A DNA stretch of 64,000 bases. Source: JBKPNJ01 sp963695705. Its GTDB lineage: Bacteria > Actinomycetota > Actinomycetes > Propionibacteriales > Nocardioidaceae. A model generated the notes under the pieces. The model was not told the origin of the DNA. It saw only the letters and a list, made by a program, of their open reading frames with translations, and searched no databases. The stretch covers positions 186,001-250,000 of the forward strand of contig CAVOHB010000006.1 of the NCBI GenBank assembly GCA_963695705.1. The letters are read 5' to 3'. Below, piece by piece: positions 23,302-32,101 of this stretch (within the stretch, counting starts at the first letter, position 1; every line of letters starts with the position of its first letter). Both the position numbers and the translations under genes were made by a program.

Positions 23302-24369
23302 TCAGCCCTTGCTGATCTTCAGCTTCGCGCGCCCGAGGTTGACGATGGTGTCGTCGTTGGTGTTGTGGGGGGTGCCGTTGAACAGCCGGACGATGACCGC
23401 GGTCACGTCGATCCCGGTTCTGGACTTGTGCACCGTCGTGATGGTGAAGGACCCGAGCCCGGCGACCTTTCGTGCCTGACCGGGGGCGGGCTGCTGGATC
23501 TCGCGACCGGCGACGAGGATCTTGCCGACCCCGGTTCCCTTGGCGTCACGCATCACCGAGCCGTGCGAGGGTCGGGTCACGTTGGCCCGGGCCTGGATGT
23601 TGCGGAACTCCAGCACTCCGGCGCCGAACCGCGCCTTGTCGATGTGGCTTCGCGTGTACCCGGTTGCTGAGCCGTTCGCTCGCTGCACGCCGTACGCGAA
23701 CGACCGCCGCGCGCCCACGAACCCGTAGTCGAAGTGCCCCTCGCCGGTGCTGCTCTGCCTGACCGCGCCTCCGGTCCCGATGCACGGCATCGGCTGGAGC
23801 GCTCCCCGGCCGGACGAGGCGGCGGATGCCACGCGTGCGTCCGACGCCCAGGCACTGCCATGGAACAGCCCGCCGCTGACCTGCCCGTCAATGCGGGCGA
23901 AGGCGCGACCCACCTTCTCGGTAGTGCCATCGTCACCGACGAACCGCATGACGTGGGCGGCACCTGTTGCGCTGTTGGCCCGGGTGCGGCTCTCTCGATG
24001 GTTCAGCAGGAGCTTTCCCTGCCCGCGAACGTTGACCGTCATCGGCCTGCCGTTGGACGGCAGGGTGATAGGGGCGCCGGCCACCCTGAGTGATCCGAGA
24101 CTTGACAGCGACTTCGAGTGATAGCCCTGTGCGTCGTGGAAGGTCCGGACTTCGAGCCGTAGGACGCGCCTTGCAGCCCGAAGTCGGTCACGGTGCCGGT
24201 CGGTGCCGCCTGTGCGGGGGTAGTGAGGCCCCCAGCCAACAGTCCGGCTGGCCAGACCGGCCGAGAGAAATGCCACTGCCACGCGCTTCGCGCGGGCTTT
24301 CGTGGGATGGGTCAGTCGGAGACATGCGTTCTCCAGATTGTGGGCAGTGGCTGGCGCAACCGGCGACAT
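23302..24369 (-). CDS. secreted choice-of-anchor-P-like protein with disturbed N-terminus
   Basis: The main frame (355 residues from ATG at 24369) has a hydrophobic segment RVAVAFLSAGLASRTV and, from about residue 75, a beta-rich extracellular domain (SLSSLGSLRVAGAPITLPS, GDVGKI-like KGTGVGKILVAGREIQQPAP) resembling choice-of-anchor P proteins. Between about 24110 and 24245 the sensible sequence is in another frame: AGGLTTPAQAAPTGTVTDF and GLQGASYGSK, which supplies the expected signal-peptidase site AQAA. The main frame returns at VRTFHDAQGYHSKSL. Two compensating indels within about 120 bases explain this. Whether the protein is still exported is unclear. A better-placed ATG at 24325 lies in the third frame. 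Confidence 0.6.
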   Translation of the reverse strand: MSPVAPATAHNLENACLRLTHPTKARAKRVAVAFLSAGLASRTVGWGPHYPRTGGTDRHRDRLRAARRVLRLEVRTFHDAQGYHSKSLSSLGSLRVAGAPITLPSNGRPMTVNVRGQGKLLLNHRESRTRANSATGAAHVMRFVGDDGTTEKVGRAFARIDGQVSGGLFHGSAWASDARVASAASSGRGALQPMPCIGTGGAVRQSSTGEGHFDYGFVGARRSFAYGVQRANGSATGYTRSHIDKARFGAGVLEFRNIQARANVTRPSHGSVMRDAKGTGVGKILVAGREIQQPAPGQARKVAGLGSFTITTVHKSRTGIDVTAVIVRLFNGTPHNTNDDTIVNLGRAKLKISKG

Positions 24370-24562
24370 CGGTCTTATGCGATGTGTCGCAGAGCGCCTG
24401 AGAACAACCTGGACAATGACTCAATGTAGTCGAGAAGCTACTCTACGAGTCTCGGTTTCCCGCGATCCCTGCTGTCGATGTCGCGCTATGTCACACCATC
24501 GGTCGCGATGGCGCGTGCCAGAGACTCATTACTTGCCACCTGGCCGCGCTCCGAGAGTCGGG

Positions 24563-24634
24563 TGCCCCCGGCAGGATTCGAACCTGCGCACACGGCTTCG
24601 GAGGCCGATGCTCTATCCCCTGAGCTACGGGGGC
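24563..24634 (-). tRNA. tRNA-Arg (anticodon CCG)
   Basis: The minus strand folds as a cloverleaf: acceptor GCCCCCG/CGGGGGC, D-arm TAGCTCAGGGGATAGAGCA, anticodon loop CTCCGAA giving CCG, and T-arm AGGTTCGAATCCTGCC. The discriminator is A followed by CC; a full CCA is not encoded. It lies about 680 bases upstream of argS on the opposite strand, a common actinobacterial arrangement. Confidence 0.95.
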
Positions 24635-24733
24635 TCCGGGGCTTTGGTCGCGGCGCGAGCCTACAACACCGGGCGCCCCTCCCATCCGTGCCGCTACGGT
24701 GGCCGCGTGACCCCAGTCAGGACGATTTCACTT

Positions 24734-24834
24734 GGCATCGCTGCCGATGCCGAAATTGGCATCGCTGCCGATGCCGAAACTGCACTGGCATCGCTGCCGA
24801 TGCCGAAACTGCACTTGGCATCGCTGCCGATGCC
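24734..24834. repeat. four copies of an 18-bp palindromic repeat
   Basis: Four identical GGCATCGCTGCCGATGCC units at 24734, 24758, 24787 and 24817, separated by 6, 11 and 12 bases of related spacer (GAAATT, GAAACTGCACT, GAAACTGCACTT). Each unit can fold on itself (GGCATCG/CGATGCC). The array ends 11 bases before the response-regulator ATG, so it must lie in its leader or promoter. Confidence 0.95.
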
Positions 24835-24845
24835 CGGATCGTGTG

Positions 24846-25238
24846 ATGTCACAGAAACCCAGGGTGCTCGTCGTCGACGACTCCACCGTGATCCGCGACC
24901 TGATCCGGGTCAACCTGGAGCTCGAGGGCTACCAGGTCGTGGAGGCGGTGGACGGCTCGGACTGCCTGGACCGGGTGCTGGAGGTACGCCCCCACGTGAT
25001 CACTCTCGACGTCGTAATGCCCAAGCTCGACGGGGTCGAGACGGCCCGGAGGCTGCGGGCGGACCCACGCACGACGAGCATCCCGATCGTTCTCGTCACC
25101 GCGAGCGCCCAGCGGGCCGACCTTGAACTCGGTCGAAAAGTCGGCGTCGACGCCTACGTCACCAAGCCGTTCGCACCCGAACACCTGGTCCGCGTGGTCA
25201 AGTCGCTCACCGACCTTGCTTCGTCGCCGCCGACCTGA
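24846..25238 (+). CDS. single-domain response regulator (CheY-like)
   Basis: 130 residues, a receiver domain only. The acidic pair is VVDDST (residues 10-12), the phospho-acceptor Asp is in HVITLDVVMPKLDG (about residue 57), the Thr/Ser is in VLVTAS and the Lys in YVTKPFAPEHL. No output domain follows. The start is ATG 24846; the upstream frame runs through the palindromic repeats and is not coding. Its kinase and partner are unknown; no kinase is adjacent. It reads toward argS with a 75-base gap. Confidence 0.9.
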   Translation: MSQKPRVLVVDDSTVIRDLIRVNLELEGYQVVEAVDGSDCLDRVLEVRPHVITLDVVMPKLDGVETARRLRADPRTTSIPIVLVTASAQRADLELGRKVGVDAYVTKPFAPEHLVRVVKSLTDLASSPPT

Positions 25239-25313
25239 AAGCCGCCGGAACCGCCTCGCTGGCGGCCCGATAGGTCGGCGGTCGGCCTCGATGCACGCCG
25301 GTAGACTGCGCCG

Positions 25314-26978
25314 GTGACCCCCGAGCAGCTGTCCCAGGCCATCGCCGACGCTCTGCGTTCGCTGGCCGACGACGGCTCGATCGAGCTGCCGGACGGTCCG
25401 CCCGCGCAGGTGCATGTCGAGCGTCCCAAGAGCAGGACCCACGGGGACTACGCCACGAATGTCGCGATGCGGCTGGGCAAGCAGACCGGCGTGGCGCCTC
25501 GGGAGATCGCCGAGCTGCTGGCCGCACGGCTCCGAGACCTCGAGGGTCTCTCATCGGCCGAGGTGGCCGGCCCCGGATTCATCAACGTCACGATCGCACC
25601 GGCCGCCCAGGGTCAGCTCGCCCGCGACATCGTTGCGGCGGGCCGGGCGTACGGCACCTCCAGCGTGATGGCTGCGGAGCGAGTGAACGTGGAGTTCGTC
25701 TCGGCGAACCCGACCGGACCCCTCACCCTGGCGCACACCCGCTGGGCCGCCGTCGGGGACTCGGTGTCCCGGATCCTGGCAGCAGTCGGCGCAGACGTCA
25801 CCCGCGAGTACTACTTCAACGACCACGGCACCCAGATCGACCGCTTCGCCCGCTCACTGCTGGCCCGAGCACGCGGACGTGAGGTGGCCGAGGACGGCTA
25901 CCGCGGCGCGTACGTCGAGGACATCGCGTCGCTGGTGATGGACCGACATCCCGAGGTGGCCGATCTGCCCGACGACGAAGCGCAGGCGGTGCTGCGGACC
26001 GAGGGCGTCGAGCAGATGTTTGAAGAGATCAAGGCCGCACTGCGTGACTTCGGCGTGGTTTTCGACGTCTATTTCCACGAGTACTCGTTGCACGAGCAGG
26101 GGGCCGTCGACCACGCGCTGGCACGGATCGTCGAGCTCGGTCAGACGTATGAGAAGGACGGTGCGCTCTGGCTGCGAACCTCCGACTACGGGGATGACAA
26201 GGATCGCGTCCTGGTCAAGTCCGACGGCCAACCAGCCTATATCGCAGCTGACCTGGCGTACTACCTGAACAAGCGGGAGCGTGGCTTCGACCGGTGCCTG
26301 ATCGTGCTCGGTGCCGACCACCACGGTTACGTCGGTCGGTTGATGGCCATGTGTGCCGCCTTCGGCGACAAGCCGGGTGAGAACCTCGAGACGCTCATCG
26401 GTCAGATGGTCAACCTGCTCCAGGACGGCCAGCCGGTGCGGATGGGCAAGCGCGCCGGCAACATCATCACGCTGGAAGACCTCGTGGACGCGATCGGCGC
26501 CGACGCGGGGCGCTACGCGCTGGTTCGCTACAGCATCGACTCCAACATCGACATCGATCTGGCGCTCTGGACGCGACGGACCAACGACAATCCGGTGTAC
26601 TACGTCCAGTACGCCCACGCCCGGCTCGCCTCGATCCTGCGCAACGCCGGGGATCTCGGCCTCGCCCCCGCCGGGGACGAGTTCGACCCGGGGCTGCTCT
26701 CCCACGAGCGTGAGGGTGACCTGCTCCGCGCGCTCGCGGAGTTCCCACGGGTCGTGCACTTCGCAGCCACGCTGCGCGAGCCGCACCGGGTGCCGCGCTA
26801 TCTGGAGGCGCTCGCCTCGACGTTCCACAAGTTCTATGACGAGTGTCGGGTGCTGCCGCGCGGCGACGAGGTGCCGGGTGACCTGCACCGCGCCCGGCTG
26901 CTCCTGGTCGAAGCAACACGGACCGTGGTCGCGAACGGGCTCGACCTGGTCGGGGTCTCCGCCCCCGACCGGATGTGA
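25314..26978 (+). CDS. argS: arginine--tRNA ligase
   Basis: 554 residues from GTG 25314. The N-terminal Add-1 domain is followed by the class I signature VEFVSANPTGPLTLAHTRWA (HIGH is represented by LAHT), LGADHHGYVGRLMAM, and the KMSK-equivalent GKRAGNIITLEDLVDAIGAD; the C-terminal DALR anticodon domain is present. It charges tRNA-Arg. A tRNA-Arg gene lies just upstream. lysA begins 18 bases after its stop, so the two form an operon start with the threonine genes further down. Confidence 0.96.
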   Translation: MTPEQLSQAIADALRSLADDGSIELPDGPPAQVHVERPKSRTHGDYATNVAMRLGKQTGVAPREIAELLAARLRDLEGLSSAEVAGPGFINVTIAPAAQGQLARDIVAAGRAYGTSSVMAAERVNVEFVSANPTGPLTLAHTRWAAVGDSVSRILAAVGADVTREYYFNDHGTQIDRFARSLLARARGREVAEDGYRGAYVEDIASLVMDRHPEVADLPDDEAQAVLRTEGVEQMFEEIKAALRDFGVVFDVYFHEYSLHEQGAVDHALARIVELGQTYEKDGALWLRTSDYGDDKDRVLVKSDGQPAYIAADLAYYLNKRERGFDRCLIVLGADHHGYVGRLMAMCAAFGDKPGENLETLIGQMVNLLQDGQPVRMGKRAGNIITLEDLVDAIGADAGRYALVRYSIDSNIDIDLALWTRRTNDNPVYYVQYAHARLASILRNAGDLGLAPAGDEFDPGLLSHEREGDLLRALAEFPRVVHFAATLREPHRVPRYLEALASTFHKFYDECRVLPRGDEVPGDLHRARLLLVEATRTVVANGLDLVGVSAPDRM

Positions 26979-26996
26979 CCCCCGGGCCGGACGTCG

Positions 26997-28394
26997 ATGG
27001 TTTCGCACGAGGCTGGAGCCCTGCACGGCCAGGCCGGGCATCGCGGCCCCGAGTGGCTCACACCACCCGCTGACGGCAACGCACTGGTCCGCACGCTGTG
27101 GCCCGCCAACGTCGTCAAGGACCGCGACGGCATGCTCACCGTGGCCGGGGTCACGGCCGCCGCTCTCGCCGACGACTTCGGGACGCCCGCCTACGTGGTG
27201 GACGAGGACGACTTCCGGAGCCGGGCGCGGGCGTTTCGCGACGCGTTCACCGGCTACGACGTCTTTTACGCCGGCAAGGCTTTCCTGTGCGGTGCGGTGG
27301 CCGGCTGGGTGATCGAGGAGGGGCTCAACCTGGATGTCTGCACGGGCGGGGAGCTCGCCGTGGCGGTACGGGCAGGGGTTCCCGGCCACCGGATCGGCTT
27401 CCACGGCAACAACAAGTCCGACGCCGAGCTCAGCCGTGCGCTCGAGGTGGGCGTCGGCCGGATCATCGTCGACTCCTTCGACGAGATAGCGCGGCTCTCG
27501 GAGCTGGCGAGTCGGCACGGCGCCCGCGGCTCGGTGCTGGTCCGTGTGACCGCCGGGGTGGAGGCGCACACGCACGAGTACATCGCGACCGCGCACGAGG
27601 ACCAGAAGTTCGGGTTCTCGATCTCCGAGGGCGACGCCCTGGAGGCGGTGCGCCGGGTCGCGGAGGCGCCCGCTTTGCAGTTGCGGGGTCTGCATTCCCA
27701 CATCGGCTCCCAGATCTTCGACACGTCCGGGTTCGAGGTCGCGGCGCGCCGAGTGCTGGCCCTGCACCTCAGGGTCCGTGACGAGCTCGGGATCGAGCTG
27801 GCCGAGCTCAACCTCGGGGGCGGGTTCGGTATCGCGTACACGACCAAAGACGACCCGCAGCCGCCTCAGGCACTGGCGGACAGCATCCTCGAGATCGTCT
27901 CTCACGAGTGCCAGGCACTCGGACTGGCCGCTCCACACCTCTCGGTCGAGCCGGGGCGCGCGATCGCGGGTCCCTCGACCTTCACGTTGTACGAGGTCGG
28001 GACCGTCAAGAGGGTGGTCCTCGACGCGGGGACGTCACGGCTCTATGTGTCCGTCGACGGTGGCATGAGCGACAACATCCGGACGGCCCTGTACGGCGCC
28101 GACTACTCGTGCACGTTGGCCTCACGGCGATCGACGGCCGCGGTGACGCTCGGCCGGGTCGTCGGAAAGCACTGTGAGGCCGGCGATGTCGTCGTCAACC
28201 ACGAGTTCATCGCCGCTGACATCGGCCCGGGCGATCTACTCGCGGTTCCGGGGACAGGTGCCTACTGCCGCTCGATGGCCAGCAACTACAACCACCTGCC
28301 CCGACCAGCCGTGGTGGCGGTCAAGGAGGGCACAGCACGGTTGATCGTCCGACGCGAGACCGAAGAAGACCTGCTGAGCCTGGACATCGGCTGA
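26997..28394 (+). CDS. lysA: diaminopimelate decarboxylase
   Basis: 465 residues. The fold III PLP-binding Lys is in VFYAGKAFLCGAVAGWVIEE (about residue 90). Other signatures are GFHGNNKSDAELSRAL, GLHSHIGSQIF, the glycine-rich ELNLGGGFGIAYT and VEPGRAIAG, and SVDGGMSDNIRTALYGADY. It converts meso-diaminopimelate to L-lysine, the last step of lysine synthesis. The ATG at 26997 follows argS closely, and the hom gene follows after 68 bases. It shares the aspartate pathway with hom, thrC and thrB. Confidence 0.96.
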   Translation: MVSHEAGALHGQAGHRGPEWLTPPADGNALVRTLWPANVVKDRDGMLTVAGVTAAALADDFGTPAYVVDEDDFRSRARAFRDAFTGYDVFYAGKAFLCGAVAGWVIEEGLNLDVCTGGELAVAVRAGVPGHRIGFHGNNKSDAELSRALEVGVGRIIVDSFDEIARLSELASRHGARGSVLVRVTAGVEAHTHEYIATAHEDQKFGFSISEGDALEAVRRVAEAPALQLRGLHSHIGSQIFDTSGFEVAARRVLALHLRVRDELGIELAELNLGGGFGIAYTTKDDPQPPQALADSILEIVSHECQALGLAAPHLSVEPGRAIAGPSTFTLYEVGTVKRVVLDAGTSRLYVSVDGGMSDNIRTALYGADYSCTLASRRSTAAVTLGRVVGKHCEAGDVVVNHEFIAADIGPGDLLAVPGTGAYCRSMASNYNHLPRPAVVAVKEGTARLIVRRETEEDLLSLDIG

Positions 28395-28462
28395 CAGGAT
28401 GGTTAACCGGATGGTCAACCGGCCCTCCTCACCAGCCACAAACGAAGGGGGTGAACACGGCG

Positions 28463-29770
28463 ATGAGAACCGCAGCGCTACGCGTCGCCCTCCTCGGGTG
28501 CGGCGTCGTCGGCAGTGAGGTCGCCCGGCTGCTGACTGCCCAGGCCGACGACCTGGCCGCCCGGGTCGGTGCTCCTCTCCACCTCGCGGGCATCGCCGTG
28601 CGCCGGGCGGACCGAGCCCGGGACGTGCCCGTGGACGCCTCCCTGTTCACCACCGACGCGGCCGGCCTGGTCAGCCGTGGCGACATCAACGTGGTCATCG
28701 AGGTGATCGGCGGGGTCGAACCGGCCCGCGAGCTCATTCTGTCCGCGCTGGAACACGGATCGTCGGTGGTCACGGCGAACAAGGCTCTGCTGGCGGAGGA
28801 CGGAGGAACGCTGTTCGCCGCCGCCGAGAAGGCCAACCGCGACCTGTACTTCGAGGCCGCGGTCGCCGGTGCGATTCCCATCCTGCGGCCGCTGCGCGAG
28901 TCGCTTGCCGGCGACCGTGTCACCCGGGTGATCGGGATCGTCAACGGGACCACGAACTACATTCTGGACAGGATGACGAGCTCGGGAGCCGGGTTCGCCG
29001 AGTCGCTGGAGGAGGCCCAGGCACTGGGATATGCCGAGGCCGACCCGACCGCCGACGTCGACGGGTTCGATGCGGCCGCCAAGGCGGCGATCCTGGCCAG
29101 CCTGGCCTTCCACACCCGGGTGACCGCGGGTGACGTCCATCGCGAGGGGATCGGCGAGGTCACCTCGGCGGACGTCACCTCCGCCAGGCAGATGGGTCGG
29201 GTGGTCAAGCTGGTGGCGATCTGCAACCTCGTCGAGGGTGAGGGTGGTCCCAGTGTCTCGGTGCGGGTCCACCCGGCGATGCTGCCCCTCTCGCATCCCC
29301 TTGCGAACGTCCGCGGCGCGTACAACGCCGTCTTCGTCGAGAGCGAGGCTGCCGGCCAGCTGATGTTCTACGGACCGGGTGCCGGCGGCGCGCCCACCGC
29401 GAGCGCGGTGCTCGGGGACCTCGTCACGGTGGCCCGCAACCGGCTCCAGGACGTCCGGGGAGTCGGCGAGTCCACCTACGCCCAGCTCGAGATCCGTCCG
29501 ATCGGCGACACCCTGACCCGGTACCACGTGGCGATCGACGTCGATGACAAGGTCGGTGTGCTCGCCGCGCTGGCCCAGACGTTCGCCGAGCACGGGGTAT
29601 CGATCCAGACCGTGCGGCAGGAGGGGCGCGGGCGGGACGCCGCTCTGGTGGTGATGACCCACACCGCGCCGGACTCGGCGCTGGCAGCGACCGTGGAGAG
29701 CCTGAGGAGCTTGGACATCGTGCGCGAGGTGACCTCGGTCATGCGGGTCGAAGGGGAGACCGGCTCATGA
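28463..29770 (+). CDS. hom: homoserine dehydrogenase
   Basis: 435 residues from ATG 28463, chosen over GTG 28451 because GAAGGGGGTG precedes it at a better distance. NAD-binding ALLGCGVVGSEVARLL, GGVEPARELILSALEHGSSV, the catalytic-domain block GIVNGTTNYILDRMTSSG with EADPTADVDGFDAAAKAA, and a C-terminal ACT domain (VGVLAALAQTFAEHGVSIQT) are present. It reduces aspartate semialdehyde to homoserine and the ACT domain implies threonine feedback. Its stop overlaps the thrC start (ATGA). Confidence 0.96.
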   Translation: MRTAALRVALLGCGVVGSEVARLLTAQADDLAARVGAPLHLAGIAVRRADRARDVPVDASLFTTDAAGLVSRGDINVVIEVIGGVEPARELILSALEHGSSVVTANKALLAEDGGTLFAAAEKANRDLYFEAAVAGAIPILRPLRESLAGDRVTRVIGIVNGTTNYILDRMTSSGAGFAESLEEAQALGYAEADPTADVDGFDAAAKAAILASLAFHTRVTAGDVHREGIGEVTSADVTSARQMGRVVKLVAICNLVEGEGGPSVSVRVHPAMLPLSHPLANVRGAYNAVFVESEAAGQLMFYGPGAGGAPTASAVLGDLVTVARNRLQDVRGVGESTYAQLEIRPIGDTLTRYHVAIDVDDKVGVLAALAQTFAEHGVSIQTVRQEGRGRDAALVVMTHTAPDSALAATVESLRSLDIVREVTSVMRVEGETGS

Positions 29771-30864
29771 CAGACATCGCCGCGCGCGGAGCACCGGCCC
29801 GCGCGCACCAGTGGCGCGGTGTCGTCGAGGAGTATCGGCCCTGGCTGCCGGTGACCGACGACACCCCGGTGATCACCCTGGGGGAGGGCGGCACCCCGCT
29901 GGTCGAGTCGCCCTGGCTGTCGGAGAGCACCGGCTGCGCCGTGTGGCTGAAGGTGGAGGGCGACAACCCCACCGGGTCCTTCAAGGACCGCGGCATGACG
30001 CTGGCGATCTCTGTCGCGGTCGCCGAGGGGGCCACCGCCTGTGTGTGCGCATCGACCGGCAACACCTCCGCGTCCATGGCGGCCTATGCCGCTCGGGGGA
30101 GGTTGCAGCCGATCGTCCTCGTTCCGCAGGGCCGCATCTCCGCGGGCAAGATGGCTCAGGCGGTCATCCACGGTGCCACCATCGTCCAGGTACGAGGCTG
30201 GTTCGACGACTGCCTTCGGCTCGCCCGGGAGCTGGCGGCCCGGTATCCGGTTGCGTTGGTCAACTCGGTCAACCCGTTGCGGCTCGAGGGACAGAAGACG
30301 GCCGCCTTCGAGGTCGTCGACACCCTCGGCACCGCGCCGGACCTCCATGTGCTCCCGGTCGGCAACGCGGGGAACATCTCGGCCTACTGGCGCGGCTACC
30401 GCGAGTACGCCGAGGCGGGCGTCTCGGATGGCCGACCACGGATGTGGGGCTTCCAGGCGGAGGGGGCTGCACCGCTCGTCCTCGGTGAGCCGGTGGCCGA
30501 ACCCGACACGGTCGCCACCGCGATCAGGATCGGGAACCCGGCGTCGTGGGCGCTGGCCGTCGCCGCCCGTGACGAGTCCGGCGGCCGAATCGACGCCGTG
30601 AGCGACGCCGAGATCATGGCGGCCCAACGGATGCTGGCCAAACGCGATGGAATCTTTGTCGAGCCGGCGTCGGCGGCCGGTGTTGCCGGCCTGCTGAAGG
30701 CCGCCGCGGCCGGTGAGCTCGACCCAGGCCAGAGGGTCGCGGTCACCGTGACCGGGCACGGACTGAAGGACGTCGACACAGCTCTCTCGGCGTTCGGGGA
30801 CATCGTCAACGTGGTCATCGACATCGACGTCGAAGCGGCGGCCCGGGCCGCCGCACTGGCGTGA
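29767..30864 (+). CDS. thrC: threonine synthase
   Basis: 365 residues, fold II PLP enzyme. The PLP Lys is in NPTGSFKDRGMTLAIS (about residue 67), and the phosphate-binding loop is VLPVGNAGNISAYWRG. CASTGNTSASMAAYAARG binds substrate. It converts O-phosphohomoserine to threonine. It overlaps hom by four bases and is four bases from thrB, so all three are one operon. The short (365 residue) class lacking an N-terminal extension is normal for actinobacteria. Confidence 0.96.
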   Translation: MTDIAARGAPARAHQWRGVVEEYRPWLPVTDDTPVITLGEGGTPLVESPWLSESTGCAVWLKVEGDNPTGSFKDRGMTLAISVAVAEGATACVCASTGNTSASMAAYAARGRLQPIVLVPQGRISAGKMAQAVIHGATIVQVRGWFDDCLRLARELAARYPVALVNSVNPLRLEGQKTAAFEVVDTLGTAPDLHVLPVGNAGNISAYWRGYREYAEAGVSDGRPRMWGFQAEGAAPLVLGEPVAEPDTVATAIRIGNPASWALAVAARDESGGRIDAVSDAEIMAAQRMLAKRDGIFVEPASAAGVAGLLKAAAAGELDPGQRVAVTVTGHGLKDVDTALSAFGDIVNVVIDIDVEAAARAAALA

Positions 30865-30868
30865 GCCG

Positions 30869-31768
30869 ATGCCCCGCTTCGTGCAGTCTCCGGTCACTGT
30901 CACCGTTCCGGCCACCAGCGCCAACCTGGGTCCGGGTTTTGACAGCTTCGGCCTCGCGCTCGCGGTCTACGACGAGGTAAGGGCGCAGGTCACCGAACAG
31001 GGACTGCGGATAGACGTCTCGGGTGACGGAGCGGGCACCCTGCCGAGCGATGAGCGCCATCTGGTGGCCTCCTCGATGCGGGCGGCATTCGACCTGCTCG
31101 GTGGCCAGCCCCCGGGACTCGCGCTCCGTTGTCGCAACACGATCCCCCAGGGGCGCGGCCTGGGCTCGTCGGCGGCTGCGATCGTGGCCGGAATACAGGC
31201 GGCGAAGAGCTTGTGCCACAACGGGTACGAGGTTCTCGACGATGCCACGACCGTCGCTCTCGCCGTGCAGCTGGAGGGCCACGCCGACAACGTCGTGCCG
31301 TGCCTGTTCGGGGGTTTCACGATCGCCTGGACCGAACCTCCGCAGACCCGGTGGATTCGGCTCGATCCGCACCCCGACGTGGTGCCGGTGATGTTCGTGG
31401 CGCCGGACCCACTGTCGACGCAGGCTGCCCGCGCCCTACTGCCGAGCCGCGTCCTCCACGCGGACGCCGCCGCGAACGCGGCTCGGGCGGCCCTGCTCGC
31501 CGTGACCATCAGCCGCAGCCCCGACCACCTTTTGGCCGCCACCGCGGACCGGCTCCACCAGAGCTACCGTGCGGCGGCCATGCCCGACTCGGCCGCGCTG
31601 ATGTCGGGCCTGCGCGGCAAGGGTGTCGCGGCTGTCATCTCCGGCGCCGGGCCGTCCGTTCTCGCACTGACCAGACCTGACCTGGCAGCCGCAATCTGTG
31701 CGCACGTCCCCGACCGCTGGCGGTGCCAGGTGGCCTCGATCGACGGTGGCGGGGCAACCACCCGGTGA
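30869..31768 (+). CDS. thrB: homoserine kinase
   Basis: 299 residues of the GHMP kinase family. Motif 1 is VPATSANLGPGFDSFGLALA, motif 2 is NTIPQGRGLGSSAAAIVAGI (ATP-binding), and motif 3 is GVAAVISGAGPSVLAL. It phosphorylates homoserine to give the threonine synthase substrate. It is the last gene of the hom-thrC-thrB operon; a 333-base gap separates it from rho. Confidence 0.96.
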   Translation: MPRFVQSPVTVTVPATSANLGPGFDSFGLALAVYDEVRAQVTEQGLRIDVSGDGAGTLPSDERHLVASSMRAAFDLLGGQPPGLALRCRNTIPQGRGLGSSAAAIVAGIQAAKSLCHNGYEVLDDATTVALAVQLEGHADNVVPCLFGGFTIAWTEPPQTRWIRLDPHPDVVPVMFVAPDPLSTQAARALLPSRVLHADAAANAARAALLAVTISRSPDHLLAATADRLHQSYRAAAMPDSAALMSGLRGKGVAAVISGAGPSVLALTRPDLAAAICAHVPDRWRCQVASIDGGGATTR

Positions 31769-32101
31769 CGTCGCCTGGGAATGAACGGCACGCCCGAGTT
31801 GTTGACCGTTCGAGACCGCATCAAAGCGCATCTAGTGCTAATCTGGCGGTGCAGCAGTTTCCGTATTGGAGACGTTGCCTTCTCTCCACAGTCGGCGGGA
31901 GCAATCCCCAATCGATTGTGACGGGCTCTTCCGTGAACCTCATGGCTATGAAGCTCACAGCCCCCAAAGACGTGGCAGAGAGACCAAACAACCGAGCGCC
32001 GTTTGTCAACGTGCGCTGCAACCGCGATCCCTGGCCCCAGGGTCGCTGAACGAGGGCGTTGGTAGTTCACACCACGCCCCTGTACGTGGGAAGGACCTCA
32101 C
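31769..32101 (+). other. rho leader region
   Basis: 333 bases between thrB and rho, with lower GC than neighbours around 31830-32000. It must contain the rho promoter and leader. A 33-codon frame (31950-32049, begins MKLTAPKDVAERPNN) ends 52 bases before rho and might be a leader peptide, but its ribosome site is weak. GGAAGGACC (32090-32098) is the rho ribosome binding site. No known riboswitch was recognised. Confidence 0.4.

Noticed and set aside
24734..24834. Riboswitch or tRNA-like structure in the repeat region
   Set aside because: The four units are identical hairpins with no further conserved structure. A simple repeat array is a better description.
31950..32049. RhoL-type leader peptide gene
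   Set aside because: A 33-codon frame exists but has a weak ribosome binding site and no conserved sequence that I recognise.
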